DNA from: Pisaster brevispinus
Lineage: Eukaryota; Echinodermata; Asteroidea; Forcipulatida; Asteriidae
Direction of reading: 5' to 3'
DNA: 64,000 nucleotides
NCBI GenBank assembly: GCA_023634235.1
Contig: JAMKCF010000023.1
Span: forward strand, 1,649,001-1,713,000
How positions within the stretch are numbered: the first letter of the stretch is position 1; every line of letters starts with the position of its first letter. Under the pieces are notes generated by a model. That model was not told where the DNA came from. It ran no database searches and saw only the letters and a program-made list of their open reading frames with translations. Both the position numbers and the translations under genes were made by a program. Shown here in pieces: positions 36,591 to 48,854 of this stretch.

Positions 36591-37744
36591 TGGTTAAGTG
36601 GTGAAACTTTTCTTTTTAAATCAAGTCTTTCACAAAAATTTGATTATATATTCTTTGCATTAGAAGATACAGCGTGCATTAGTCTGTACTATTCAATAAA
36701 CACATCAAACATGACATTTACTGCCCAGGCACAGCTAAGAATAATGTTTTTGCTTTTTGTTGAAAGTGATTAAAGTCTTTTTGATGCTCCATATTGAAGG
36801 AAAATCAAAATGTTTTATTCTCAAATTGGATGTCTCGTGTTTCAAGGTAAAAATGAACAGCATTGTTTTTATGAAAAAGAAAAACGTCTTAGGGAAAGAC
36901 AGTGGCTGATCGACATCCCCATCTGATTTAGAGAGGAATACATGTCCCTAATATGTATCATTTTAAATATAAATCCAAAATTGTATTTGGATGTAAAATA
37001 GCACTGCACGTTCAGTAGAATCTCAACCAGCCCCCATTATTGTGTCGAATTTAAAACAGAAATTTTCCAATAGGTCCACTAGGGGATTTTGTTTTAATCC
37101 ATGGATAACTTGCACCATAGAGTTTTTCTACCGATCTGGCTTCAGATGTTTTGGTTGTTCAAGATTCTTTCTATTTCTAGACTTGAACTGCCTGTATACA
37201 TGTAACATATCAATAATAATACAGATACTCTTCTACAACTCCATTCTTTGTAGGATGATTGCATGGTCATTCTCTTTGATGGCTGATGCATTTGTGCATT
37301 GCTGTGCAGGGAAGTTGTGAGAAAAGTATCGTATCACTCATTATGATAAACTAAATGTAAGGTTAGGCCTACTAGAGACTAATGACCAGAAGAGGATTGT
37401 TAAACAAAATAATGCATTGTCATGTGGTCTGATGTATTCCGGGATTTATAAAAACAAAATAACATTTTATCTTGGCATAGTAGGTCTCATTTCTATAATT
37501 ATTGTGCTGGCCTGGGGAAGAAATTATTCTCTTTTGGATGGTTTCTTAACACCAAGTAAGAATGATTTATCGGTTTGGTGCAGTGAATTTTGATATTGGC
37601 CATACATTATTTACTTTCTCCAGTAATGATAGTAGATATTTAAAAGAATTGTTTAAGGTCAAGGTCACAGTGGTGAGTTGTTAAGTTTTTTCTGCATCAT
37701 AACCATAGAGAAAAGGCAAGTTGCGAATATTTGAACAGATCAAA

Positions 37745-37975
37745 AGTCAAGAACACACTATTCAGGTATAGGAACATGGTTTGTGGATATCTTTGGAGTT
37801 GATAAGAGCTGAGGGGTTTCAACAGCGTCACTAATTAAGTCTGTGTTGGAGTCTAAAACCTGTATCTGTATGGCCCATATTTGACTAGCAGTGTACTCAG
37901 ATCTTTGTAATAAATAGTATGCCGAGTGTCTGACTATTACCATTCTGGTATTGAAACCTGACCTAAGCACTTTTT
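37745..37975 (-). pseudogene. Decayed NIDO-like exon
   Basis: The minus strand reads SGFNTRM, then SEYTASQIWAIQIQVLDSNT and DLISDAVET, resembling the IGFKCPNG...NTNQSGIWAYRLDSNTDT part of the gene A NIDO exon. Nucleotide similarity is visible around the GGxTTCAA and GACTCCAACACAGAC stretches. Flanking splice sites and the N-terminal half are not clear. It could be a relic of another paralogue, or part of a more distant NIDO gene. Confidence 0.4.
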
Positions 37976-40900
37976 TGGACATTCATAGTAACCCGACAAT
38001 ATTAACAGTATGAAAAAACATCAAAATTTTGTGAAATATTAAACAAATACTTACAAAAAACATCCAAGCAAACCAAATTAAATGATTAATTTGGTGTTCC
38101 CCCATGAAAATAGTAAGTTTAATTTGTGCAAAGCGAGTGAAAGTGATGTCAATGAGTTCTTTGAGAGTGAACATCATTATGTAGTTCAGTGATAGAAGTG
38201 CACACGTAAAGCCTTTTTCTTACCAGCAGAGACATTAAGACAATTAATACAATGTACTTAAATTCTTTAAGTTCGACGACAGCTAGACTGAACAAGCCCT
38301 CCCCTGGTCCCCCACTCCCCCGCTTATTGTTATTAACACCAGCTGGAGCACAAAACGCGCAATGAGAGCCAACATTGAATGGGGGGGGGGGGTGGGGGCC
38401 CAACAAGATATGGCCAGGATTGTATAGACCAACCAGACAGACTTGCACTGCCCACTGTTTTGCAAAAGCAGATGTCCAAAGAGCTGCCTGGATATTGAGA
38501 CGGTAAGGGACCTGGTGACCCCTGAGGGATGTACTGAGGAATAAAGAGGGCTACAGGACCACTGCAACTGCTCAGAGGAATTGTGAGTGGACAGTGTTTG
38601 GCGGGGAGTTAGGGACAGTCTTTGACGCAATGATTTATATTTGACACAGACACTATTTGGCAAGCTTTTGTAACCAATGTGACTTCATAGACACATGACC
38701 CAATCCGCTACAGGAAAGCTCCATTAAAGAATTTCCCAGTTTTGGCCACAAAACCATTCATCCTTTTCACCAATTAGGTTTGTTTACATTGAAGTTACTT
38801 GGTTCATTAAACTTAATATATGAGCAGTTAATCTGCCTGGGGCAGTCAGCAGGCCTACTGGTTTGTGCATGATCCATTTATGTCCATTGTTTGGAAAAGG
38901 AATTACAGGGAGATGACAGGTTTGAGCTATCTGAAGGATATTTCATTTTAGCCTTTCATTAATGGAGCTTTCCGACAATACAGATCGTAATATGTTAAAG
39001 TATGGCATGCCTTTGTGTCAAGTGCCCTCGGCACTTTACTTGGGCAAGATCCCACTGGGCTTCTGCGCACCCAGTCATCCCATACTAATTGCTGTCTTAG
39101 GACTTTACTACATCAGTATTAATGGAGATCAATGATGATAACAACCCCCCCCCCCTGGGCATCTCACATCTAGTCTTTGTTTCGGTCCCACTTGTACATC
39201 CTTTCTCTATGGTATAATCCAAGACCACTGGGATGGGCTGATGATTGTACAAATTCTTCTGCTGATGTGCAAAGTGCACATAATCACAACATGTGCACAT
39301 ATGATATGATAATGCTGAGGCTCATGGGTAACGTAAACAATCTTTCTAAACCAAAGTTGTATACATCAGCCCAGCGCCTTTGGATAAGGCACTGGGACTG
39401 AGTGAAATCCAATCCTTCCATTCTAGTAACATTGATCTCCATTATGAAAACCTCCCTCTTGGGTACGCCCGAAATCCACTAATCTGCTAAGGTGTTTGCG
39501 AGTGGTGCTGGAACAATCATTTCAACCCTACCAGAATGCTATGGTTTACACATTAAAGTGATCGTTGGCTCTCGGGTGAACTACATTATAGCATGTGGCC
39601 AACACTGGTAATTTACTGTCAAAGACCAGCAAAGTAATATCTGCCATTCTTGTTTTTACTGTTTTCAAACATTAGATTTTGGACTCAATGCAAGATCACA
39701 ACTAATTGTTTTACTAATTGCTTACAAAATTAATATAGCGTTTGAGGCAAATAGTTTTGAAGGGAAGTTTCCACCACATGAAAATCTTTGTACCAATATT
39801 AAGTAAACATTACATTCTCAATCTCATCAATGTTGTAACAGGGTTTGTGCACACAAAATAAAAAATTCAGACCACAAAGGTTTGGTACAATATGTGTAAT
39901 ATTTATATATTCAAGCTATACCGATTTGCTCTTGAACATTTTGCTATTAATTTACCAGTAACAATAAGCGACCTTGATCTCTAGATATAAAAAGGGCTCC
40001 TAAAACAATAATTACATCAAACTGTCAAACAATAATTTTCTAATACAACAATGTATATGTACTGTCAATATTATATTATAGGTTCCCTGGCCAATTTCAG
40101 CAAAAAAACAAAAAAAAAGCCAAAACAAATAACCAAACAAACAACCAAAGAACTACAACAAATCCAAACCAATAACAATTGTAAAAACACACAACATTAA
40201 TTTTTCAGAGGTTACTTGAATAAAATAATGCTATACCTTGCAATCTTGGAAAAACAGATCATTAAAAATCAAATAGTGACTTCGGTTGTTAAATTTCATC
40301 CAGCCAAAACTATTATTGCAAGGTGTCAAGAATTTGACTACATCAGTATTTGTGAACAATTCCAATTACATTCAAATTAATGGTGATATGAGCACTACAA
40401 ATTTAGCAAAAGATAAGGACCTGCATTAATTAATACAGCATGGTCACAGGGCAGCAGGAACAATTTACACATGACATATCATTCTTAAGTCAAGTACTTT
40501 TCAGCTGCAGTAGTACCAAGTACTGCTCAGGTACTAGGCCGCATTGAGTGCAAGTATCCTAGTACCGAGTAATCTGATATCAAATCACAAAGTCCAACAG
40601 CCAAATACCAAATTATTAGATCTCTGAGAACGAGAACAAGTACAAGTACTTTTAAGAGAAATATGCTATGCAAAATGAGGTACTGGTGTCATAGGAAAAT
40701 CTGTAACCCAGACATTCTGTCCCCCATATGGAAAATGAATATGGGCTGAAGGAGGATGATTCAAAAGAGGGCGATATCAGAAGAATGAGTTTGGGGGACA
40801 CAATCTCCTGCCACACCAGTAAAAGACATGAAAGTGTTTTTATCATATTTCTTTGACAGTATAATATTGCCATTGACCCATTCTGGGTGATAGTGTGTAC

Positions 40901-42320
40901 CTTTGGGTAAAAATATGTAACTTTACAAATGAATTCACCAAAGTTAGCTTTAATTTTTGTTTTTACAGAGCTATGCTTTTTATTCCAGGCACATTATTGG
41001 CACAAAACTACAACACCATTTGGACAACCTAACAACCTGGCCTCATATTTAAAAAAAAAAATATTGGAATTTAGTTTAATCAACCATTAAAAAAAAAAAA
41101 GATGTTCAAAGCACTTGTTAGACCTTTGAAATCTATCCTTTGTTTTTCAGGATTCTGAAAGAACATGAAAAACTATCACTTGGGTGTTAAAACTTTCAAA
41201 TTCAATTAGCTATGGTGTGAATAGTATTGGCAAACGTTCCTGCACAGTTTTACACTTTTCTGATAATCCCTCCTAATGAAAGTGAAAGGGTTCAACCATT
41301 TCTATTATATAATCTTATTAGTGAAATTTCATCATATAAATAATTACATTAAAATTATTGGTTCAGACTTTTCTACCATAATTCAGCACATTTTTTCAGT
41401 AAACTTTGAAGGGGGCAGTTGTACAATTATTTGAATTAAATTCAAACCTATAGATGTGTCTAATTTTTAGCCTACTTACAAATTACAGTACCAAGAAAAC
41501 CAATTTCCAACAACAAAACAACCAGCTTTTAACCTGCTTGCACTTTGATGGCTCGAAATTGGTTATCTTAAGAAAGTTAACAATGTAGTCTTGAAAACCC
41601 CTAAAAGAAAAAAGAACAACCAAAATGATCTTGAATAAGAACAAAATTGAGTGGACACAAATAAATAACTGAATGTTGACATTAAAAACAAGAAGTTGTA
41701 GTTTTATAGAGTTGTAGTTTTATAGAATTTCTGTGCAAATGAAAGCACAGTGATTAAAATAAATAAAATCCTTTTGCTGAAATTGGCCAGGAAAAACCTA
41801 TTTCTCCTTATACAATGAACTTCAGAGCAACTTTAAGGGTTATAACATGAATTTTGTTTGTATTGTTGTATGAACAGCTGCCCAGCATAACTTTAAAGCA
41901 TACATACAATTTGCACACACTACAAAACACTGTGTAAACCTCTTTCGGGCCGATTCCAATAAAGGGGCCCTATCGTCATGAGCCTGTGGCTTACCTTAGC
42001 CAACTCTGGTGTACAACAACATGTTTGGTACAGTTCTGGTGTACTTTTAGTTCACCTATTTTCTGCACCAGAAGTGCACCAACACAACACAATTATATTT
42101 CCTACATCCTATATTTCAGTTCATGCCATATTACAGTTGTTTTCACCTCTTATTAAAAAAATATATAAAGTCTACATAAATGTATACTAGTATTAAAATA
42201 TACTTGTATTAAAAGTACTTACAGAAAACAATTATCATTAATAACAATACACTTTTACATATATTTAAATGATGCTTTGTCTACATTTGAACAGTTCATT
42301 CACCTTTTCAAAATAAAATA

Positions 42321-42420
42321 AGGTGTTGTGGCCTTGCTGTCTAAGACACCGGACTCGAGATCGGTATTGTCAGATAAGGGGGGGGGGGGCCTGTCACCTT
42401 GACACTTGTTTCTTGTAATT
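42321..42420 (+). mobile_element. tRNA-derived SINE head (fragment)
   Basis: GGTGTTGTGGCCTTGCTGTC followed by TAAGACACCGGACTCGAGATC resembles the D-arm and anticodon arm of a Leu/Ser-type tRNA; GGTATTG and a G-run follow. The T-arm is not clear. A working tRNA is unlikely. Confidence 0.6.
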
Positions 42421-43339
42421 GTTCTTGAGCAGACACCACAAAGTGCAGCAGAAGTGCACCAACACAAACCCTACACCAATGCACACCAACACAGCACCAA
42501 TAGAGCACCGATTTGTCTTTGTCAATTTGGAGTGTGAACCAAGTGCACCAGATATACATGTACTTGGTCTGAACATGGAGGTAGAAATAGATGGTAAGAC
42601 TGTGAGAGTTCATAATATATGTATAATTCCATGCACAGCCAAGGGCCCGATTTGGTCATGAGTCCACGTCAGTACATGTATTCTCAAAATTTGAGTCACC
42701 AGTGGTATTTTTTTCTTCTTCTTGAGATATTGTTTTCCTTTGAAAATATCATTGCCACAATGAAACCCAGGCTTAAGAAAGGAGAGACAACAAAGATTCT
42801 CATAATTAGATTTGATGTTGTCATGTGAGAGGTAGGAGCCTGCCTGTGCACGCTACACTTGAAAGTCCAGGTGGATGCAATTGTAAAAAACTATTAGGAA
42901 AATCCAAAGTTGTTCCGAGCGTTAAAAAACATCTACCAAATAAAATTTGGGGATACACACGTCATCTGCTATCTGACAAGAAGTGATTAAGCATCACTGT
43001 GAATAATATGCATGGAAAGAGAACTTCATTTTACAAGTAATTTAACTAAAAGTTCCCTTTTCCTTATTTCCACTAATGTCAAAATAATTTTATATTTCAG
43101 GTAAATTTGAAAATTTTACACATTCAATTATAATTATAATATACTACGATTTAATATCACTCCACTTTAATTCTTAAAAACGAGTCACACTTTACTTTTT
43201 TTGCATAGTTTTACTCATATAATCTTGTGTTTTGCTTATGAAAATGTATCTTTTCTACTTAAAAACCCACTTTTTAAACTGTGCCAATTGGTTTATAAAA
43301 TTCACGCTTAAGTTGAAACTTTGCATGAATTTAAAGCTG

Positions 43340-44830
43340 GGATGTGAAACATACGAAATTTAAAGTCACTTTCTAATGTCTTTTTCAAATGTCACGTGAC
43401 GTTGCCTTAAAGGTGAGTTTTAAACCATCTACCTGTATTGACAGGAAAAATGCATGCTCAAGCTGAAAGTTTGCATGAGTTAAAGCTGGGATGTGTAACA
43501 TCCGAAATTTGAGATCCACAACATTAATTTTCACATGAAGGTGCAGTTTTACGAGATCTGTATATACGAACAAAATGCGGCAGCAAGCTGTAACCTTGCA
43601 TTTATTATGTGTTCCCGAACACCTAGTGTTTGTTTTGACAAACACTCATTAAGTCTAGTTTTTAGTGTTTATTCTTCTCGGAGTCGTTTGCCCGCAAGCA
43701 AATGCATAGTTGGGAAATTTATATCAACTTGAAAGTTTACATGTAGGTAGACTATTGATCCTAAAAGTTGAAACGCCAATATGACGTATGTCATTAGTTG
43801 TTGAAAAAAATAAATCAAAGTTTATTACTTAAAAAAATCAAAACTCAAGTAGTGCAGGAGCTATTTCAACAACACAGTGTGTACGTCATCGGAGAGGTCT
43901 TCAAAAAAGGAGCAAATGCTACACAGAGTTTCACATCAGGTATTTACATCAGGTTTTAGATCCTTGAGACTTCTCAAACTTTTACACAGAGATGATACCA
44001 ATTTGACCTGAACTTCTGATTGAAGTCAGATGTAAAATTTTTAATGAACAGAATTTAAACTGTGTATACTGTCAAATCACTGTGGCTGGCTTTGAGAACC
44101 ACATTGCCAACTGTTGCGCCAATAGGGTTCAAATAGATAAGGCTTTGTTATTCTCCAAAACAGCTGTCCATGCAAACCTCGTTAACAATCAATGTTAGGC
44201 TTGATTGTGTGCATTTTTAGACTTTTGGTAAAGTGTGTAGTTTGCTAGCACACAACAAAACAATAACATCACCCCTTAAGCCTCACATTACAGAAATCAT
44301 CTCTTTTTTTAACAGTGTCATCATGACGACATAAAGCATCATGTGTCATCACCTTAAAGGTGCACTTTTTAAAGATTTATATTTACAGGAAAAAATGCGT
44401 GATTAAGCTAAAACCTTACATGCTTCAAAGCCGGGATTTGTAACATCCGAAATTCAAGATCCTGTTCTAATGACATCATCAATTGTCATATGACGTTACC
44501 TTAAAGGTGCAGTTTCACATGATCTATATATACACTAAACAATTTGCCTGATCACGCTGAAACCTTGCATGTAGTCATTCCGGAATGTGTAACATCCAAA
44601 ATTTAAGGTCCCTTTCTAATGACCTCATCAAATGTAACGTGACACTGACTTAAAGGTGCAGTTTTGCAACATCTGTATTGACAGGACAAAATGCGTGCTC
44701 AAGCTGAAACATTGTGTGTGTTCAAGCTGGGATGTGCAACTCAAGTGACGTCAAATTAAAGGTGCAGTTTTAAAAGGAACATACATATTTTCTTGTGAAA
44801 TGTTCCCGAACACCTAGTGTTTGTCAGGTG
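43340..44830 (+). repeat. Complex repeat made of ~150-bp modules with terminal hairpins
   Basis: TTAAAGGTGCAGTTTT (or variants) recurs near 43409, 43543, 44352, 44503, 44650 and 44757. It is followed in most copies by CAGGA(C)AAAATGCGTG, CAAGCTGAAAC and GGATGTGTAACATCCGAAATT, i.e. modules of roughly 150 bp. Two groups end in GTTCCCGAACACCTAGTGTT and a partner TGACAAACACT (43608-43650 and 44802-44840). CRE-like TGACGT motifs sit between modules. This probably represents one or two non-autonomous elements of unknown class. Confidence 0.7.
43940..44392 (+). repeat. Inverted repeat arm 1 (partner 57360-57975)
   Basis: Matches the reverse complement of 57360-57975 in many blocks, including GATGATACC/GGTATCATC, TGTCAAATCACTGTGGCTG, TAACAATCAATGTTA and GTGTAGTTTGCTAGCACACA. 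The partner has about 150 extra bases (57655-57805). Confidence 0.8.
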
Positions 44831-45105
44831 ACAAACACTCAAGCTCTAGCTTTTTTTCCCTTCTTTTTTCTTCTTTTTGTTGCTTTCCAACTTTTCTCTT
44901 GACAGTACCTTTAAATTCAAACAGAATTGAACCTTGAAAATCACATCAATGTGTGGTAAAACTTTATTTTGATTTCTCTTGCCCTTGGAAAAAAAGTTAG
45001 ACAATTTTGTTGAGTACAAGGGCTGATCTATGGTATAGAATTTTGAAGACTTTTCAAGCAAAAGGTTTGGTAATCATGTCTCAGTTTCACACGCAATAGT
45101 ATACC

Positions 45106-45410
45106 TTGCTCTCATCCTTGGGTCTTTCAGTCTTTGTCTTAATGCCAGTCTATGCCTATGGCCAACAGTTCAAGGCTTTGATCTCTGTCTGTAATCCTTG
45201 GGTCTGTCTGTCTTTGTCTTAATGTGAGTCTTTGCCTATGGCCTTTAGATTAAGGCCTTGATCTCTGTCCATAGGCTAAGGCTGGGATTATTACAAAGAC
45301 TGAAAGACCCAAGGATGAGACAAAGATCAAAGCCTTGATCTGTAGGCCATAGGCTAAGACTCAAATTAAGACTCACTAAGCTAAGACTACCAGATCAAGA
45401 CCTTGATCTT
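45106..45410. repeat. Direct plus inverted repeat of a CCTTGGGTCTTTCAG unit
   Basis: Two direct copies (near 45115 and 45195) of CCTTGGGTC...TCTTTGTCTTAATG are followed by an inverted copy (45290-45410: GACTGAAAGACCCAAGGATG...GGCCATAGGCTAAGACTC). The two halves could fold into a long cruciform or stem. Confidence 0.8.
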
Positions 45411-46010
45411 TGTTATCCATGAGAACAAACTGTCAGTATTGATACAAAATACTTCATAATTACTCAGGATATATGTATTAGGAGAAATGATGAAGAGCTC
45501 TAAAAGTACTCCTTAATAAACTTTACACTGGTCAAAAAGTGTGTTGTCTGAAACAGACATGGAGTTTGTCTTTAAATGTACTGATATTTCTAAAGATTTA
45601 TATAACTCGCACATATATAGATAAAAAGCATCACCTGTCATCCTTGATTTTGCCATGTTTTTACTGCCATGACAAAGGAACATTGCACCCATTGTAAATG
45701 GAAATAAATATAGGAGTGTAAATATTGACTTTCTACTCTTAATTCTCAGCATTGTTCCCAAAACAATAATTCCCCCTCATTCATCCAGGGTTGTGTCACA
45801 AGATTGGACAAGATTGTTGTCTTCATGAAGTCGCCACGTTATTTTAGAGTTTTCAAACTTCTGGGGTGGACCAGTTTCCTTGTCCATTTGAACTAAATGT
45901 GAAACATTTACGGATGTCAAGGATCTGTCCGTGAGTTATAAAACAAATATTACATGCATTTTGTTCAAGTATTGACGTCGAATTTACCCACTCAGTGAAA
46001 TGTGGCTTTT

Positions 46011-46016
46011 TTTATT
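46011..46016 (-). terminator. Possible poly(A) signal of gene B
   Basis: AATAAA on the minus strand lies 241 bases downstream of the gene B stop codon. No downstream GU-rich element was verified, so the assignment is tentative. Confidence 0.3.
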
Positions 46017-46256
46017 TCATGAGTCAAAGCCAAATGAAATGGAATAGTCCAGATTTCACTCTGTGATTATACTCTGTGACAATGCATTAAATATTTATAG
46101 TTTTATAAGACCCTAAGCATTAAAGCATTGTAATTTAATATCTTTCACAACCTTTTAGCTTGATCACTTTTTGTGTTTTCCCCCTATTTAAAAATTTGTG
46201 TTATAAGTTTGTGCAGTTTAAACAAAAAGATTACTTACTTGAAGGTAAGGGGCTAA

Positions 46257-46435
46257 TTAAGTCGGGTGTTTCAATGGATTCAAATCAACCTCTTCTCTTT
46301 CAAGTGTAAAGATGGCCAGTCGCTTCTCATAATGATATCTCTTAATAAGACATGTACACAGCATCAACACCACAATTACACTGATGATGATGATGATGAT
46401 TATCACTCCTGTACTCAGTTTTGCTCCTCCTCCTG
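46257..46435 (-). CDS. Gene B terminal exon: transmembrane helix and cytoplasmic tail
   Basis: The acceptor is TGATCATTAG|CAGGAGG; 59 codons end in TAA at 46257-46259. The exon encodes a Gly-rich juxtamembrane stretch (AGGGAKLSTG), a helix beginning V-I(7)-S-V-I-V-V-L-M-L, a Cys pair (CTC), a basic stop-transfer (KRYHYEKR) and a short acidic tail ending LNPLKHPT. This makes the product a type I membrane protein. Phase 1 in matches the HYR exon's phase 1 out, so the two can be joined directly. Six of the Ile codons are an uninterrupted ATC run. No conserved signalling motif is seen in the tail. Confidence 0.85.
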
Positions 46436-48041
46436 CTAATGATCAAAACCAAAAACAATACTGAAGCAAGTTTTTGTTTTGTACAAAAAAGGCAATTTCT
46501 TTTAAAGAACAGCAGTAATTGGTTTGTGTTTATTATCTTACAGTTACCAAGGGAAATTCTAATTAATGCTAAGAAATTAAGAAAACAAACTTCACGGTTC
46601 GGCCATGAGGGATTCCATGAGACATTGTTGACCAAGCCTTTAGACTTTGAAGTGTGGGCGTCTATTGAACACATGTAAACAGTAAATCTTTAGATAAAAC
46701 CTCTCCATGTAAAAGGTCAATTTCCCTTTTCAGATGGGTGGTGACTATGACGGCAGGGAGGGCACACAATCTCTCTGATCATAATACTGCCGAGTAGAAT
46801 TCCAATCAAACTCATCTTTGAAGCTCTTTTTATTTGGGGATTCTACCTCATCTTGTATGCGACACTCAGACGACTACCAGAGACGTTCGAAGCTGATGTG
46901 TCAAAGGAATGTTCTTCACTTTTTCCAAAAATAACGTTTTGATAACATTTCATTGTTTGTCATGAACTACTACTTTCTTGTTAGAAAATACAAACGTCAC
47001 TGCATCAGACTATACTGCATTTTTCATTACAATTTTAAAAAGTACTTCATGTAGGTATGCTGCTCTAGTGGATGGAAATGTTGGCAATGGGGTTACACTC
47101 TCTTGTTTCTTCCAGAGTACTCCTTACTCTTTGGACACTGAAGAGGACTTGGTCTCAGAGCACTATGACTCAGAACCCCAGGATTTGGCGTGACTCGGCT
47201 CGAGACCAGCTCAAGACTGGCTCGAGACCCCCCAAAAAGGGGGAAATCACTCAACTTTAGAAGCAGTTCTCTATGTACGCAAATGAAATGCACATGAACC
47301 CAGATCACCATCGAACAGCAACATTGCTCTCACGCCAAAACACAGGCATGACGCTGTATCACTCAAATCTCAGGTCAATGGCAAATGATTTTGTGAAAAA
47401 TTATTTGTCTAAGTAAGGTCTATTTATACCATGCACACTTTGAAGAAATATTTGGGCCGGCATCATCTCTCTTTTCAAAGTCTACTCCTAACTGTTTAGT
47501 CTCAAAACTAAAATACAGGCTTGAGTACCTGTTTGAAGTGAAAACAAGCTGGTGCTGTTTGTAAGGTTCAACTATTATCCATACTCTGTGTGGCACAGTG
47601 TGCTGCCTTTATAAAGTAGCTGGGTGACGAAGGGGCACAAACATATTCTAGACTTCAGGCTATAAGGTCGTTAACAGTAATTTTGTATCCATAAAGATCA
47701 AAAGGTCATTACGTAAAACATTGTAAACATTTGAAAAAATAAGTCAAAATCCACAACAAAATGTTTTTCTTAGAAACTGAAAAGTTCTTTTTGTCGAACA
47801 CATACTTTTGAGACCCGCATTCTTGAAACTTCACTTTCAAGGAGCTCAAAGATCTGCAAAACCTATTTTATGAAACCCATACAAACTGCACCAACGACCT
47901 TATAGTCCTGAGCCAATGATATGTGTTATTACCAACAATGGTTCTGATGCTGGCCTGTGGCTAAAGTGGCTAAGAATTGATGGAATGATCTATGAAAAAC
48001 ATAAAATGAAATGCTATTGCAAGATGTTTTACACCAATTAT

Positions 48042-48253
48042 AAAGTTAACTCTGCATGTCACTGTCGTTAAGCCTACTGCATACATGCCATCTGTCATCA
48101 CCACATTGCCCCTATCGTCTTCACATACAACCTTGGCTGTAATGTCACCATCAACAATATCACTGGCTGATGGTGATCAAGCGACAGTGGACACTGCTGT
48201 TCCAGGATTCACATTCATGGAAGGGACATGAATTGGACATGTCACAGAAGGAG
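48042..48253 (-). pseudogene. Decayed HYR-domain exon of gene B
   Basis: Translation on the minus strand gives APSVTCPIHVPSMNVNPGT, AVSTVA-stop-SPSASDIVDG, DITAKVVCEDDRGNVV and MYAVGLTTVTCRVNF. This is an HYR domain (CP, PG, V.W..P.A.D, vC....G, F.VG.T.V.C) in which the conserved Trp position is TGA (48177-48179). The end of the domain (D.sGN...C.F.V.V) and its donor are lost after 48042. A phase-1 acceptor (AATGAAG|CT) remains. It lies between the intact HYR exon and the transmembrane exon, where a second HYR domain would be expected. Confidence 0.8.
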
Positions 48254-48854
48254 CTTCATTGTATGCAAAGAGGCACGACACATTTTTAAAAGTTTGTAAA
48301 CAACATTCATAAATACCTTGGAGAGTATGCATTCTGCTTGTGTAACCACGAAAAATGGATCACTTGAGGAATTTTAATAAAGTTATGGGAATTGCAGTGA
48401 GGACCTAAGATCTAAGTGACGAGTCGCAGATTTTCCTGAAATAAGTGGGGCATAAGTTAGTATTTAACGACAAAATGAACTTTAATTGATCTTTGAATAC
48501 TGAATAAAAACAATTCAGAAAAATAAACTTAAACCAGAATGGATGTTAAGTTCACCAAAATTTATCAAGATAAAACCATATAAATGCCCCTGAGTGCACG
48601 GCAGGGCTTTTACAACCAAGGAAACACCAGTAGAAAACACTTCGAGGACCTCATTCAATTCAGCATGCTTTGACCAAACTTCCAAATTGTTGGTTCAGAA
48701 TGCCCCACTGTTTTGAAAAATACTAGGGAGAACCCCGAGACCGGCTGGCTTACACTTATTCAGTGCTCATCTCAGGAGTGTCGGCTCTTCAGCTTACCTG
48801 GGCACTATTAACGCAATCAAATCATACCAGTACTCAATCTGGTAAAATACCTAC

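Larger units (their letters stand above)
36591..46256. other. Intergenic region between gene B 3' end and the retroelement cluster
   Basis: Mostly AT-rich DNA without a recognisable gene. It holds a possible decayed NIDO exon (37745-37975), three homopolymer G/C runs (near 38381, 39147 and 42379), a SINE head (42321-42420), an AC-rich stretch (42440-42500), a complex repeat region (43340-44830) and an inverted repeat (45106-45410). The short open frames here have no supported function. Confidence 0.55.

Noticed and set aside
42341..42661. Overlapping frames on both strands with Cys/Val- or Thr/Asn-rich products
   Set aside because: Produced by the AC-rich low-complexity stretch next to the SINE head.
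46978..47311. Short frames near 47.0-47.3 kb as an extra gene B exon
   Set aside because: No domain match, and phases already join the HYR and transmembrane exons directly.
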